The translations under genes were made by a program, and so were the position numbers. Of a stretch of DNA of 47,037 nucleotides, positions 40,860 through 47,037 are shown in pieces. Numbering within the stretch: position 1 is the stretch's first letter; each line of letters opens with the position of its first letter. This stretch comes from Streptomyces carminius (lineage in GTDB: Bacteria; Actinomycetota; Actinomycetes; Streptomycetales; Streptomycetaceae), in assembly GCF_002794255.1 (NCBI RefSeq), contig NZ_PGGW01000070.1, forward strand, positions 1 through 47,037, in the 5' to 3' direction. Below the pieces are notes generated by a model. That model was not told the DNA's origin. It ran no database searches and worked only from the letters and a program-made list of their open reading frames with translations.

Positions 40860-41504
40860 GTGCCCGAGACACCTGACGCGGTGGAGCCGACCCGGCGGGA
40901 GGAGGAACGACTGCGGCTGGCCCTCGGGATGATCGGCGACGAGGCCGGGCGGCCGGAGCCCCCCGCGCCGCACACCGCACGCCGAACGGCCGTGTGGCGA
41001 CGGCCCGGTGTGCTCGCCGGGGCGCTGGGCACGGCGGCGGCCGTCTCCGCGCTCCTGCTGGTTCTCGGCCCACCGGGCGGGGCCGGCTCGTCCGGCTCCG
41101 GGGGGCCCGGCCGGGAGGGGGCCGGACAGGGACAGACCTACCAGGAGTACATCGCCTGTGCCCGGATGATCGCCGACGCCGGCATCGCCGACGTGCGCCG
41201 GTCCCCGGAGGAGGGGAGGCTGCTGGTCACCCTGGACGTCCGGGAGTGGATCAAGCCCGCGAGCGGCGCCGAGCGCGTCGAACTCGACGTGGTGGACCCG
41301 TCGGTGGCGGGCGTCGGCGAGCCGTGGCGCGAGGGGCGGCGCGCGCTGGTCGTGGTGCCGACCCGCGACGACCTGGCGGCCGACGTGTTCACCGGCGACG
41401 CCCTGGCGGACCAGCGCGAACAGCTCGAGTACTACCTGCCCCGGGCGGCGGGCACCGAGTGCCCGTCCCATTGGAAGAACCCGCCTCGGGAAACGGCGCG
41501 CTGA
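40860..41504 (+). CDS. Membrane-anchored protein, probable anti-sigma partner
   Basis: A 214-residue protein with a cytoplasmic N-terminus (about 1-45), one transmembrane segment (PGVLAGALGTAAAVSALLLV, about 50-69), a glycine/serine-rich spacer and an extracytoplasmic domain. Topology and position suit an anti-sigma factor, although no zinc-binding HxxxCxxC motif is visible, so this is inferred from context. The start is the GTG at 40860, with GGAGG 9 nt before it inside the sigma gene's end. Two cysteines in the outer domain could form a disulphide. Confidence 0.7.
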   Translation: MPETPDAVEPTRREEERLRLALGMIGDEAGRPEPPAPHTARRTAVWRRPGVLAGALGTAAAVSALLLVLGPPGGAGSSGSGGPGREGAGQGQTYQEYIACARMIADAGIADVRRSPEEGRLLVTLDVREWIKPASGAERVELDVVDPSVAGVGEPWREGRRALVVVPTRDDLAADVFTGDALADQREQLEYYLPRAAGTECPSHWKNPPRETAR

Positions 41505-41573
41505 GCGGCGGCACGGTGCGCTCGCCGGGGGCGCGGTGGCGGGCCGCGGCGCCGGTCGGGCGGGCGGCGGCCG

Positions 41574-42251
41574 TCACCCGGGCGTCCCCGCCGTCCCCGC
41601 CGCCTCCGCCGCCGTGGGCGTGACGGGCCGGTAAAGGCCCTCCAGCACACGCTCCGCCTGCTCCCGCGCACGGCGGAAGGGCTCGGGGAGGACGCGCAGA
41701 CCGTGGGCGACGAGTGCGCCCTCGTGCAGCAGCATCAGGGCGTGCCCCGCGTCCCGGGCCGCACCGGCGCCGTCGGCCGTCCCGCCCGTCCCGGCCGCGA
41801 CCTCGCGGGCGAGGTCCGTGAACAGCGCGAGCATCCAGCGCTTCTGGCCCGTGATGACGGCGTACGCCGGATGGGACGGGTCGCTGATCTCGGCATGGGC
41901 GTTGACCATGCCGCACCCCTTGGAGTTGTTCTCCCGCGCCCACCGGCGCGACGCGTCGAAGACGGCCAGGAGGCGCGCCGCCGGGTCGCCGTCCGGCGCG
42001 GCCGAGTCGAGGAAGCCGGCCAGGAACTCCCGCCAGCGTTCGTCGCGGGCCGCGAGGTACTCCACGACGATCTGCTCCTTGGAACCGAACCGGTCGTAGA
42101 TCGTCTTCTTCGCCACCCCGGCCTCGGCGGCGATCAGATCCACTCCGACGGCGTGGATCCCCCGCTCGTAGAAGAGCCGCTCCGCCGCCTTCAGAACCCT
42201 TGCCGCGGCGGGTGTCAGCGTGATGCGCCGCGGCTGCGTTCCGTTCTCCAT
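41574..42251 (-). CDS. TetR-family regulator
   Basis: A 225-residue TetR regulator. The helix-turn-helix is VLKAAERLFYERGIHAVGVD, then IAAEAGVAKKTIYDRFGSKE, at about residues 19-60. The ligand domain has NNSKGCGMVNAHAEISDPSH, typical of the TetR_C_33-like group. The ATG at 42251 lies immediately beside a tandem pair of operator-like sequences shared with the EamA transporter gene, so it very likely represses that transporter and itself. Confidence 0.9.
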   Translation of the reverse strand: MENGTQPRRITLTPAAARVLKAAERLFYERGIHAVGVDLIAAEAGVAKKTIYDRFGSKEQIVVEYLAARDERWREFLAGFLDSAAPDGDPAARLLAVFDASRRWARENNSKGCGMVNAHAEISDPSHPAYAVITGQKRWMLALFTDLAREVAAGTGGTADGAGAARDAGHALMLLHEGALVAHGLRVLPEPFRRAREQAERVLEGLYRPVTPTAAEAAGTAGTPG

Positions 42252-42261
42252 GCCCCGATAG

Positions 42262-42304
42262 TAGACCGATCTGTATACTCATGACGAGTAGACCGATCTG
42301 TATA
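42262..42304. promoter_or_regulatory. Twin TetR operators
   Basis: TAGACCGATCTGTATA occurs twice, at 42262-42277 and 42289-42304, in direct orientation at 27-bp spacing. Each copy is an imperfect palindrome centred on GATC. They fill the gap between the TetR gene and the EamA transporter gene. Twin sites often allow cooperative binding of two repressor dimers. Confidence 0.85.
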
Positions 42305-42354
42305 CAGCAGTCCGGTGCGCCGACGGGCCGGTCTGCCCGGCGGAGGGACCAGCG

Positions 42355-43299
42355 TTGAAAGCCCTGCTCTCGGTCGCGCTCGTGCTGAGCTGGAGCTCCG
42401 GCTTCATCGGCGCCAAGCTGGGGACGGGGAGCGCCCCCGCGGCCACCCTCCTGATGTGGCGCTTCCTGCCGCTGACCGTCGTGCTGGCCGCCGTGTCCGT
42501 CCTCCTCACCAGGAACGCCTGGCGGGGGATGACGGCGGGTGTCCTGGGCAGGCAGGCGGTGATCGGCCTGCTGTCCCAGAGCGCCTACCTGTTCACCGTC
42601 TACTACGCGATCCAGCTCGGTGTCTCCAGCGGCACCACCGCCCTGATCGACGGCATCCAGCCGCTCGTCGCCGGGGCGCTCGCCGGTCCCCTGCTGCGGC
42701 AGTACGTCTCACGCGGGCAGTGGTTCGGCCTGTGGCTGGGGGTGGGCGGCGCCGCCCTGGTCGCGACCGCCGACGCCGCCGCGGGCAGCGGGGCGGCCTG
42801 GTGGGCCTACCTGGTGCCGTTCCTCGGCATGCTCTCGCTGGTGGCGGCGACCTTCCTCCAGGAGCGCTCCCGCCGGCGGGTCGCCCCCGCCGTGTCGATG
42901 ACCGTGCACTGCGCCACCAGCACCGTCCTGTTCACCGCCCTCGCGGTGGGGACCGGCTCCGCGGTCCCGCCGGCGGATCCCTCGTTCTGGTTCGCGGTCG
43001 GCTGGCTCGCCGCCGTGGCCACCTTCGTCGCCTACGGGCTGTACTGGCTGCTCCTCAGGCGCTCGGGGGTCACGCAGGTCAACACCCTCATGTTCCTCAT
43101 GGCCCCGGTCACGGCCGTGTGGGGGGCCGCCGCCTTCGGCGAGCCCTTCGGCCCCCGGACCGTCCTCGGGCTGGGCATCGGACTCGCCGCCGCCCTCATC
43201 GTCCACCGCGACGGCGCGAGGAGGGCGGCCCGGGACCGCCCGACGACCGGGAGCGAGGACCGCGCGGCCGGCCGTTGCGGGGCGGTGCACCGCTCCTGA
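42355..43299 (+). CDS. EamA/DMT-superfamily transporter
   Basis: A 314-residue membrane protein with ten hydrophobic segments in two EamA repeats. It starts MKALLSVALVLSWSSGFIGA, with the family's W-S-x-x-F/S near the beginning, and later has LRRSGVTQVNTLMFLMAPVT. The TTG at 42355 follows GGAGGG at normal distance and gives the full first helix. EamA proteins export amino acids, nucleobases or drugs; the substrate here is not known. Divergent TetR and twin operators suggest inducible efflux. Confidence 0.88.
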   Translation: MKALLSVALVLSWSSGFIGAKLGTGSAPAATLLMWRFLPLTVVLAAVSVLLTRNAWRGMTAGVLGRQAVIGLLSQSAYLFTVYYAIQLGVSSGTTALIDGIQPLVAGALAGPLLRQYVSRGQWFGLWLGVGGAALVATADAAAGSGAAWWAYLVPFLGMLSLVAATFLQERSRRRVAPAVSMTVHCATSTVLFTALAVGTGSAVPPADPSFWFAVGWLAAVATFVAYGLYWLLLRRSGVTQVNTLMFLMAPVTAVWGAAAFGEPFGPRTVLGLGIGLAAALIVHRDGARRAARDRPTTGSEDRAAGRCGAVHRS

Positions 43300-43596
43300 C
43301 GCCGTCGCGGGGTCCCTCGGGCACCGCGGCGCGATGACCTCACGGCGGACTTTCCGGCGGACTTTCCGGCCTCCGGCCCGGCAGCCCGCCCGCCCGCGCC
43401 CACACCCGTGTGCACAAGGCGCGGGAGGACCGTTCCCGCCCGGACGGGAGGCCCGGGAGCAGCGGCCCCGGGAGCACCCGGCACGGCGGCACGTACCGCC
43501 GCCGTACGGCCCAACTCCCCCACGGGCAGGGAACTGTGAGGTATAGGACACGCAAAGGGCCGCATTGTTCGCCGGGACCCGAGCAGGGATACCCGT
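43300..43596. other. Intergenic region
   Basis: About 300 bp without a supportable gene. A short direct repeat, CGGCGGACTTTC twice at about 43343-43367, is the only notable pattern. The promoter of the PAS-ANTAR gene probably lies in the AT-richer 43535-43590. Confidence 0.4.
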
Positions 43597-44439
43597 ATGG
43601 TGCCGCCCCTCCCCCCCAGCACGAGACCAGCGGACTTCGAGGCCGTCTTCCACTCCACCGCCGCCCCCCTGCTCGTACTCGACACCGATCTGGTCATCCG
43701 GGACGTCAACCGGGCCTACGCGACCGTGACGTTCCGCGAGCGGGAGGAGCTGATCGGACAGCACGTCTTCGACGCCTTCCCCGACAACCCGCACGACCCC
43801 GGCGCGGACGGCGTGCGCAGGCTGAGCGCCTCCTTCCGCCGGGTCCTGGAGCGGGGCAGCCCGGACCCGATGCGGGTCCAGAAGTACGACGTGCCCTTCG
43901 CCGGCAGCCCGACCGGCTTCCGGGAGAAGTACTGGAGCCCGGTCAACAGCCCGCTGCCGGGCCCCGGCCTGGAGATCACCGGGCTGCTGCACCACGTCGA
44001 GGACGTCACCGGCGTCCACGAGGAACTGCTCCGCGTCGAACGCGCCTACCTGCGGACCGGGACCCCCACGGCCCGCACCCACACCGCGTCCGCCCAGCGC
44101 GGCTACGCGCGCCATCTGGCGCAGGCCGAGGACGCCGCCCGGCGCCTGGGCGAACTCCGGGCCGAGGTGGACCAGCTCCGGCGGGCGCTGCGTTCGCGGG
44201 CGGTCATCGACCAGGCCGTCGGCATCGTGCAGGCCGAGCGGCGCTGCGGCCCCGAGGACGCCTTCCAGATCCTGGTGAACATCTCCCAGCGCACCAACGT
44301 CAAGCTCCGCGACATCGCCGCCGCCCTGGTGCGCCGCGCCGAGGGCGCCCCGCCGGGAACGCTGCTGCCGGGCGAGATCCTGCCGGGCGGCACCCGCGCG
44401 CCGCGCGCCGCGCCGCGGACGCGGAGCGCGCGGCCGTAG
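43597..44439 (+). CDS. PAS-ANTAR domain RNA-binding regulator
   Basis: A 280-residue cytoplasmic regulator. An N-terminal PAS domain (about 14-140, with FEAVFHSTAAPLLVLDTDLV and later KYWSPVNSPL) is followed by a helical linker and a C-terminal ANTAR domain (about 195-250: SRAVIDQAVGIVQAERRCGP, then EDAFQILVNISQRTNVKLRD). ANTAR domains bind paired RNA hexaloop hairpins and prevent termination. The ATG follows CAGGGA. The last 30 residues are arginine- and proline-rich. The PAS ligand and the RNA targets are unknown. Confidence 0.88.
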   Translation: MVPPLPPSTRPADFEAVFHSTAAPLLVLDTDLVIRDVNRAYATVTFREREELIGQHVFDAFPDNPHDPGADGVRRLSASFRRVLERGSPDPMRVQKYDVPFAGSPTGFREKYWSPVNSPLPGPGLEITGLLHHVEDVTGVHEELLRVERAYLRTGTPTARTHTASAQRGYARHLAQAEDAARRLGELRAEVDQLRRALRSRAVIDQAVGIVQAERRCGPEDAFQILVNISQRTNVKLRDIAAALVRRAEGAPPGTLLPGEILPGGTRAPRAAPRTRSARP

Positions 44440-44692
44440 GAACCGCGACCGCCGCCGCCACCACCGCGTGCCACGGCGCCGACGACACCGGCAACGGCTG
44501 GGGCGCTCCCGCCCCGAGGACGGTCCACACCCCGCGCCCGGTACGGCTCCGGAGCGGGGCCGGTTCCCGGGCGGGCGGAAGGCGTAGGGCCACAGGACGG
44601 GGCGGGGCGGGGCGGGACACGGGACCGAGGCGCCGGGGCGGCCGGACCCCTACGCTGCCGGGCACGCACCCACGACACCCGAAAGGGAGCCC

Positions 44693-45100
44693 ATGCCCCT
44701 CGACGGCCGCAGTCATCTCCGTGTCGCCCGCCCGTCCCGCGGCCTCGCGGCGGCGGAACGCTTCTGGGCCCGCGGCCTGGGACTGGACGTGCTGTACCGG
44801 GCGGCGGGCGAACGGCCCGGGGAGCACGATCTGCTGATGCTGGGGTGGCCGGACGCCGCCTGGCATCTGGAGCTCGTCCACGCCCCGGGCCGGCCCGTCC
44901 TGCCGCGCCCCACCGAGGAGGACCTGCTGGTGCTCTACCTCGACGGGCCCGTCCCCGCCGAACTGGTGGCCCGGCTGACGGAGCACGGCGGCAGGCGGGT
45001 GGCGTCCCCCAACCCGTACTGGGAGCGGTGGGGCGTCACCGTCGAGGACCCGGACGGCTACCGGCTGGTGCTGTGCGAGCGCGGGTGGTCCAGCTCCTGA
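44693..45100 (+). CDS. VOC-superfamily (glyoxalase-like) protein
   Basis: A 135-residue protein with the two beta-alpha-beta-beta-beta units of the VOC fold. It has RPSRGLAAAERFWARGLGLD, WHLELVHAPGRPVLP, and VEDPDGYRLVLCERGW near the end. Metal ligands of active glyoxalases are partly present, but the reaction cannot be told. The ATG at 44693 follows GAAAGGGAG. It is the last chromosomal gene before the IS200/IS605 element. The 250 bp upstream (44440-44692) hold no further gene. Confidence 0.85.
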   Translation: MPLDGRSHLRVARPSRGLAAAERFWARGLGLDVLYRAAGERPGEHDLLMLGWPDAAWHLELVHAPGRPVLPRPTEEDLLVLYLDGPVPAELVARLTEHGGRRVASPNPYWERWGVTVEDPDGYRLVLCERGWSSS

Positions 45101-45185
45101 GGGCTTCCGGGGACTCCCGGGAGCGGTCGCCGCGCGGCGGAACAGCTCGACGGGCGCCGGAGGCGTTCGGCAGACTTCCGTCGTG

Positions 45186-45340
45186 ACTCCACCCACGCGT
45201 AAACGCGCGGGCTTCCTGCGTCGGTGGCTAAGCCGCCGCGCAGAGGGCCAGCCCGGCCCTGTCGGAGATGTTCGAGGCGCCGACGTGGTCCGCGTTCGCG
45301 GTGAACCCACACGCCGTGCACTGGAACTTCGCTTGGGTGA
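45186..45340 (-). ncRNA. Candidate omega RNA (TnpB guide scaffold)
   Basis: In IS605 elements the guide RNA scaffold overlaps the 3' end of tnpB and runs to the right end, with the guide just beyond it. Here the last ~110 nt of tnpB and the following ~42 nt, including the right-end hairpin at about 45193-45212, occupy that position. No RNA was modelled; the upstream limit is a guess from family knowledge. Confidence 0.4.
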
Positions 45341-46448
45341 GGCGGCTCTTGCCGTTCACGTGTCCGCAGCCGCCAAGGCTGGGCGGGCACGTGCGGGAGG
45401 TGTTGCGGGGGTCCACCGGGATCACGAGGCGACCGGCACTCTCAGCCTTGTTCGCCAGGATCGCGAAGAACTGTCCCCAACCCGCGTCGAGGATGCTTCG
45501 ATTCAGCCCGGCCTTGGCGGCGGCACCGTTCGGGAGGAACGCGCCGTCGGTGCTGGGGCCGGGCTTGGGTGCCGGGCTCTTGGTCATCCCGGCGGTGTTC
45601 AGCCGCTCGTGTGCGATCACGTCGTTGTCGGCGACGAGCGCGCGGGCGGTCTTGTGGTGGAAGTCCAGGCGCTGCCGCCGCACCTTGGCGTGCAGCTTGG
45701 CGACCTTACGGGCGGCGGCCCGGTGGGCCTTGGTGCGCTGCCGGGTGCGCTTGGGGAACGTCGCCAGGTGCTGCTGTGCGGCGGCCAGCTCCTCAGCCAC
45801 GGTGCCAAGGAAGCGCGGGTTCGGCGTGTGCTCACCCTCGGACGTGGTGAGGAAGTGCGTAACGCCCATGTCGACGCCGATGATCGCCCCGGTGGGCGGC
45901 AGCTCCTCGGCAGGCACGTTGTCGCAGGCGAGGACGACGTACCAGCGGTTCCCTTCGCGCTTGACGGTGATCGTCTTGACGCGGCCCTGTACGGGCCGGT
46001 GCTGGTGCACGCGGACGTGCCCGACACCTTGGAGACGGACGCGGGTCTGCCGGTCGTGCGGGGTGGAGTTCCAGCGACAGCCGTCGCCGTCCTTGGGGAA
46101 GGTGACGGTGTCGAAGTGACCGACGCCCTTGAACCGCGGGTAGCCCGGACTCTGGCCGGCCTTGACGCGCTTGAAGAACGCCTGGAACGCCTTGTCCAGG
46201 CGCCGCAGGGTGGCCTGCTGGGAGGAGAACGACCAGCGGCCCTGACGCTCCGGGTCGAACGCCCGGATCTCCTTGAGCTGGGCGGACTGGTCGCCGTGGC
46301 GCACGGACGTCTTCGACACGTGCCGGTAGGCGTCCCTGCGCTCCTGCAACGCGCCGTTGTACAGGGAGCAGTGGTCGGCCAGCATCTCGCCGAGCGCAAC
46401 TGCCTGGCGGTTCGTGGGCCGCAGGAGGAACTTGTACGCCCGGATCAC
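45228..46448 (-). CDS. tnpB: TnpB RNA-guided nuclease (IS605 OrfB)
   Basis: A 406-residue TnpB. The RuvC-like residues are all visible: D in IGVDMGVTHF, E in IAHERLNTAG, and the last D in ANADHVGASN. A zinc ribbon lies between them (CPPSLGGCG and CTACGF), and the N-terminal basic helical domain begins VIRAYKFLLRPT. TnpB is an RNA-guided DNA nuclease that helps the element persist at its donor site, and is related to Cas12. The GTG at 46448 overlaps the tnpA stop (GTGA), so translation is coupled. Confidence 0.93.
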   Translation of the reverse strand: MIRAYKFLLRPTNRQAVALGEMLADHCSLYNGALQERRDAYRHVSKTSVRHGDQSAQLKEIRAFDPERQGRWSFSSQQATLRRLDKAFQAFFKRVKAGQSPGYPRFKGVGHFDTVTFPKDGDGCRWNSTPHDRQTRVRLQGVGHVRVHQHRPVQGRVKTITVKREGNRWYVVLACDNVPAEELPPTGAIIGVDMGVTHFLTTSEGEHTPNPRFLGTVAEELAAAQQHLATFPKRTRQRTKAHRAAARKVAKLHAKVRRQRLDFHHKTARALVADNDVIAHERLNTAGMTKSPAPKPGPSTDGAFLPNGAAAKAGLNRSILDAGWGQFFAILANKAESAGRLVIPVDPRNTSRTCPPSLGGCGHVNGKSRLTQAKFQCTACGFTANADHVGASNISDRAGLALCAAA

Positions 46449-46879
46449 GAGCCGTCCCCCTTCTGCTTCTTCCACGGGCGTTCCCACTGGGTGTCGATGT
46501 ACCGGCGAACAGTGTCTGCCGAGACAGCGCCGACCGACGCCGCGAAGTACGACGACGACCACAGCGTGGGCAGCTGTGTCTTGAGGTGCGGGAACTCCGC
46601 GCGCAGGACGCGCGAGGTGAAGCCCTTGAACTGGTTCGCGACGTATGACGCCGAGGACTTCGGGTCGTGCTTGACGAACAGGTGCACGTGGTCGGGCATG
46701 ACTTCGAGTGCCACGATCTCCCACCCCCGTTCATCGGCCTTCTGGCGGATCAGTTCATCCAGGCGTGCCGCGACCCGTCCGCCGAGGACCGGGCGGCGGT
46801 ACTTCGGACACCACACGATGTGGAGCCCGAGGTCGTACACGCCGCCGGAGAACCGGCGAACCTTCCTGGTCACGGTCAC
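46445..46879 (-). CDS. tnpA: IS200/IS605 TnpA (Y1 HUH transposase)
   Basis: A 144-residue HUH single-strand transposase. The HUH motif is PDHVHLFV, and the catalytic tyrosine lies in VRRYIDTQWE near the C-terminus. YDLGLHIVWCPKYRRPVL is the family's N-terminal signature. It cuts and joins single-stranded DNA at the element ends through a 5'-phosphotyrosine link. The start is the GTG at 46879, 6 nt after a perfect TATAAT, so the message is probably leaderless. It is coupled to tnpB. Confidence 0.93.
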   Translation of the reverse strand: MTVTRKVRRFSGGVYDLGLHIVWCPKYRRPVLGGRVAARLDELIRQKADERGWEIVALEVMPDHVHLFVKHDPKSSASYVANQFKGFTSRVLRAEFPHLKTQLPTLWSSSYFAASVGAVSADTVRRYIDTQWERPWKKQKGDGS

Positions 46880-46885
46880 GCGTCG

Positions 46886-46891
46886 ATTATA
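46886..46891 (-). promoter_or_regulatory. Probable tnpA promoter -10 (leaderless start)
   Basis: On the minus strand TATAAT is followed by 6 nt and then the GTG start of tnpA. This places the expected transcription start at or next to the start codon. A -35 element is not clear. Confidence 0.6.
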
Positions 46892-46989
46892 TATGCGGCG
46901 CGTGTCTAACAGGGAGGTCGCGCCGTGGCCGAGGTGAACAGTGCAGATACGTGCACACAGTCGAGGTCAGAGCGGGCCAAAGAAGCAAT

Positions 46990-47016
46990 TCCCCCACCGG
47001 CTAAAGCCGGTGGTCC
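46990..47016. repeat. Hairpin near the window end, probable IS left end
   Basis: CCACCGGC-TAAA-GCCGGTGG is a perfect 8-bp stem with a 4-nt loop. It resembles the right-end hairpin at 45193-45212, which has the same TAAA loop on the plus strand. It is most simply read as the subterminal hairpin of the element's left end. It could instead belong to another element beyond the window. Confidence 0.5.
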
Positions 47017-47023
47017 CCTTGCT

Positions 47024-47037
47024 AGGAGGATTGATGG
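47024..47037 (+). other. Possible gene start at window edge
   Basis: AGGAGGA followed by TTG and ATG at 47034-47036 looks like a ribosome site and start codon of a plus-strand gene that lies outside the window. Only four bases of it are visible, so no identity can be given. Confidence 0.3.

Larger units (their letters stand above)
45186..47016 (-). mobile_element. IS200/IS605-family element with TnpA and TnpB
   Basis: A minus-strand element with a HUH transposase (46445-46879) and an OMEGA-type TnpB nuclease (45228-46448). The right end, after tnpB, has a hairpin CCCGCGCG-TTTA-CGCGTGGG at about 45193-45212. The left end is probably marked by the hairpin CCACCGGC-TAAA-GCCGGTGG near 46994-47013. 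Such elements have no terminal inverted repeats and use subterminal hairpins instead, which fits. Exact borders are estimates. Both proteins look intact, so the element may be active. Confidence 0.75.

Noticed and set aside
43334..43546. Small plus-strand frame of about 70 codons with a direct repeat at its start
   Set aside because: It is Arg/Pro-rich without a ribosome site; the CGGCGGACTTTC repeat is too short to be more than chance or a minor duplication.
1..47037. CRISPR arrays, tRNA and rRNA genes
   Set aside because: No regularly spaced short repeats were found, and no recognisable tRNA arms or rRNA sequence. The five dispersed repeats are far apart and in both orientations.

Overview
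The window reads as chromosomal DNA of a Streptomyces-type actinomycete. GC content is very high and codon third positions are almost always G or C. GTG and TTG starts and 4-nt start/stop overlaps are common. The families are typical of the group: an ATP-binding regulator beside Scr1/DUF397 genes, a CE15 esterase with CBM2 behind a CebR-like box, PhoX behind a PHO-like box, a PAS-ANTAR protein, and a tgm-type graspetide cluster. methionyl-tRNA synthetase (35593-37209) is the only clear housekeeping gene. The rest is accessory metabolism, envelope and regulatory genes with several decayed genes and two insertion elements. No tRNA, rRNA or CRISPR array was seen.

Layout. 1-1856: an anti-sigma-like ATPase and a small partner (minus strand) opposite a truncated Scr1 regulator and a DUF397 gene, bracketed by inverted copies of a dispersed repeat. 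1970-5397: a three-gene minus-strand unit with a multidomain cell-wall hydrolase-like protein, a membrane protein and a Tat-exported protein of degenerate M15 type. 5836-10060: an envelope group (lipoprotein, VanZ-like, YjdF-like, tandem PAP2 phosphatase), closed by a decayed paralogue of the lipoprotein. 10250-13464: a decayed PEP-synthase-like remnant, an OhrR-type MarR regulator and two alpha/beta hydrolases. 13560-17708: an MBL-fold hydrolase, a cytochrome P450, and a secreted glucuronoyl esterase with a CebR-like operator.

18038-20976 is rich in repeat copies and carries DUF3817 and DUF2269 membrane proteins divergent from a PadR/HAAS-type pair. 20982-24226: a SnoaL-like protein and an ABC-2 exporter divergent from its probable TetR regulator. 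24271-25664: a nucleoside deaminase gene cut by a truncated ISAzo13-type transposase. 25787-28497: an AraC regulator, a hydrolase and a membrane protein. 29082-35401: a GlsB-like protein, PhoX and a MacB/FtsX-type ABC transporter. After metG comes a graspetide (ATP-grasp RiPP) cluster on the minus strand (37311-39883) with precursor, ATP-grasp ligase (frameshifted) and PCMT-type methyltransferase. Next are an ECF sigma factor with a membrane partner, a TetR/EamA pair, a PAS-ANTAR regulator and a VOC protein. An IS200/IS605 element with TnpA and TnpB closes the window.

The most unusual signal is a family of five copies of a ~145-175 bp intergenic repeat (1, 1711, 18038, 18688, 20752). Each copy folds into a long imperfect hairpin. 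One copy shows three compensatory double substitutions in the stem, and wobble pairs imply a preferred RNA strand. Four of the five copies sit at the 3' end of a gene. The second notable system is the graspetide cluster.
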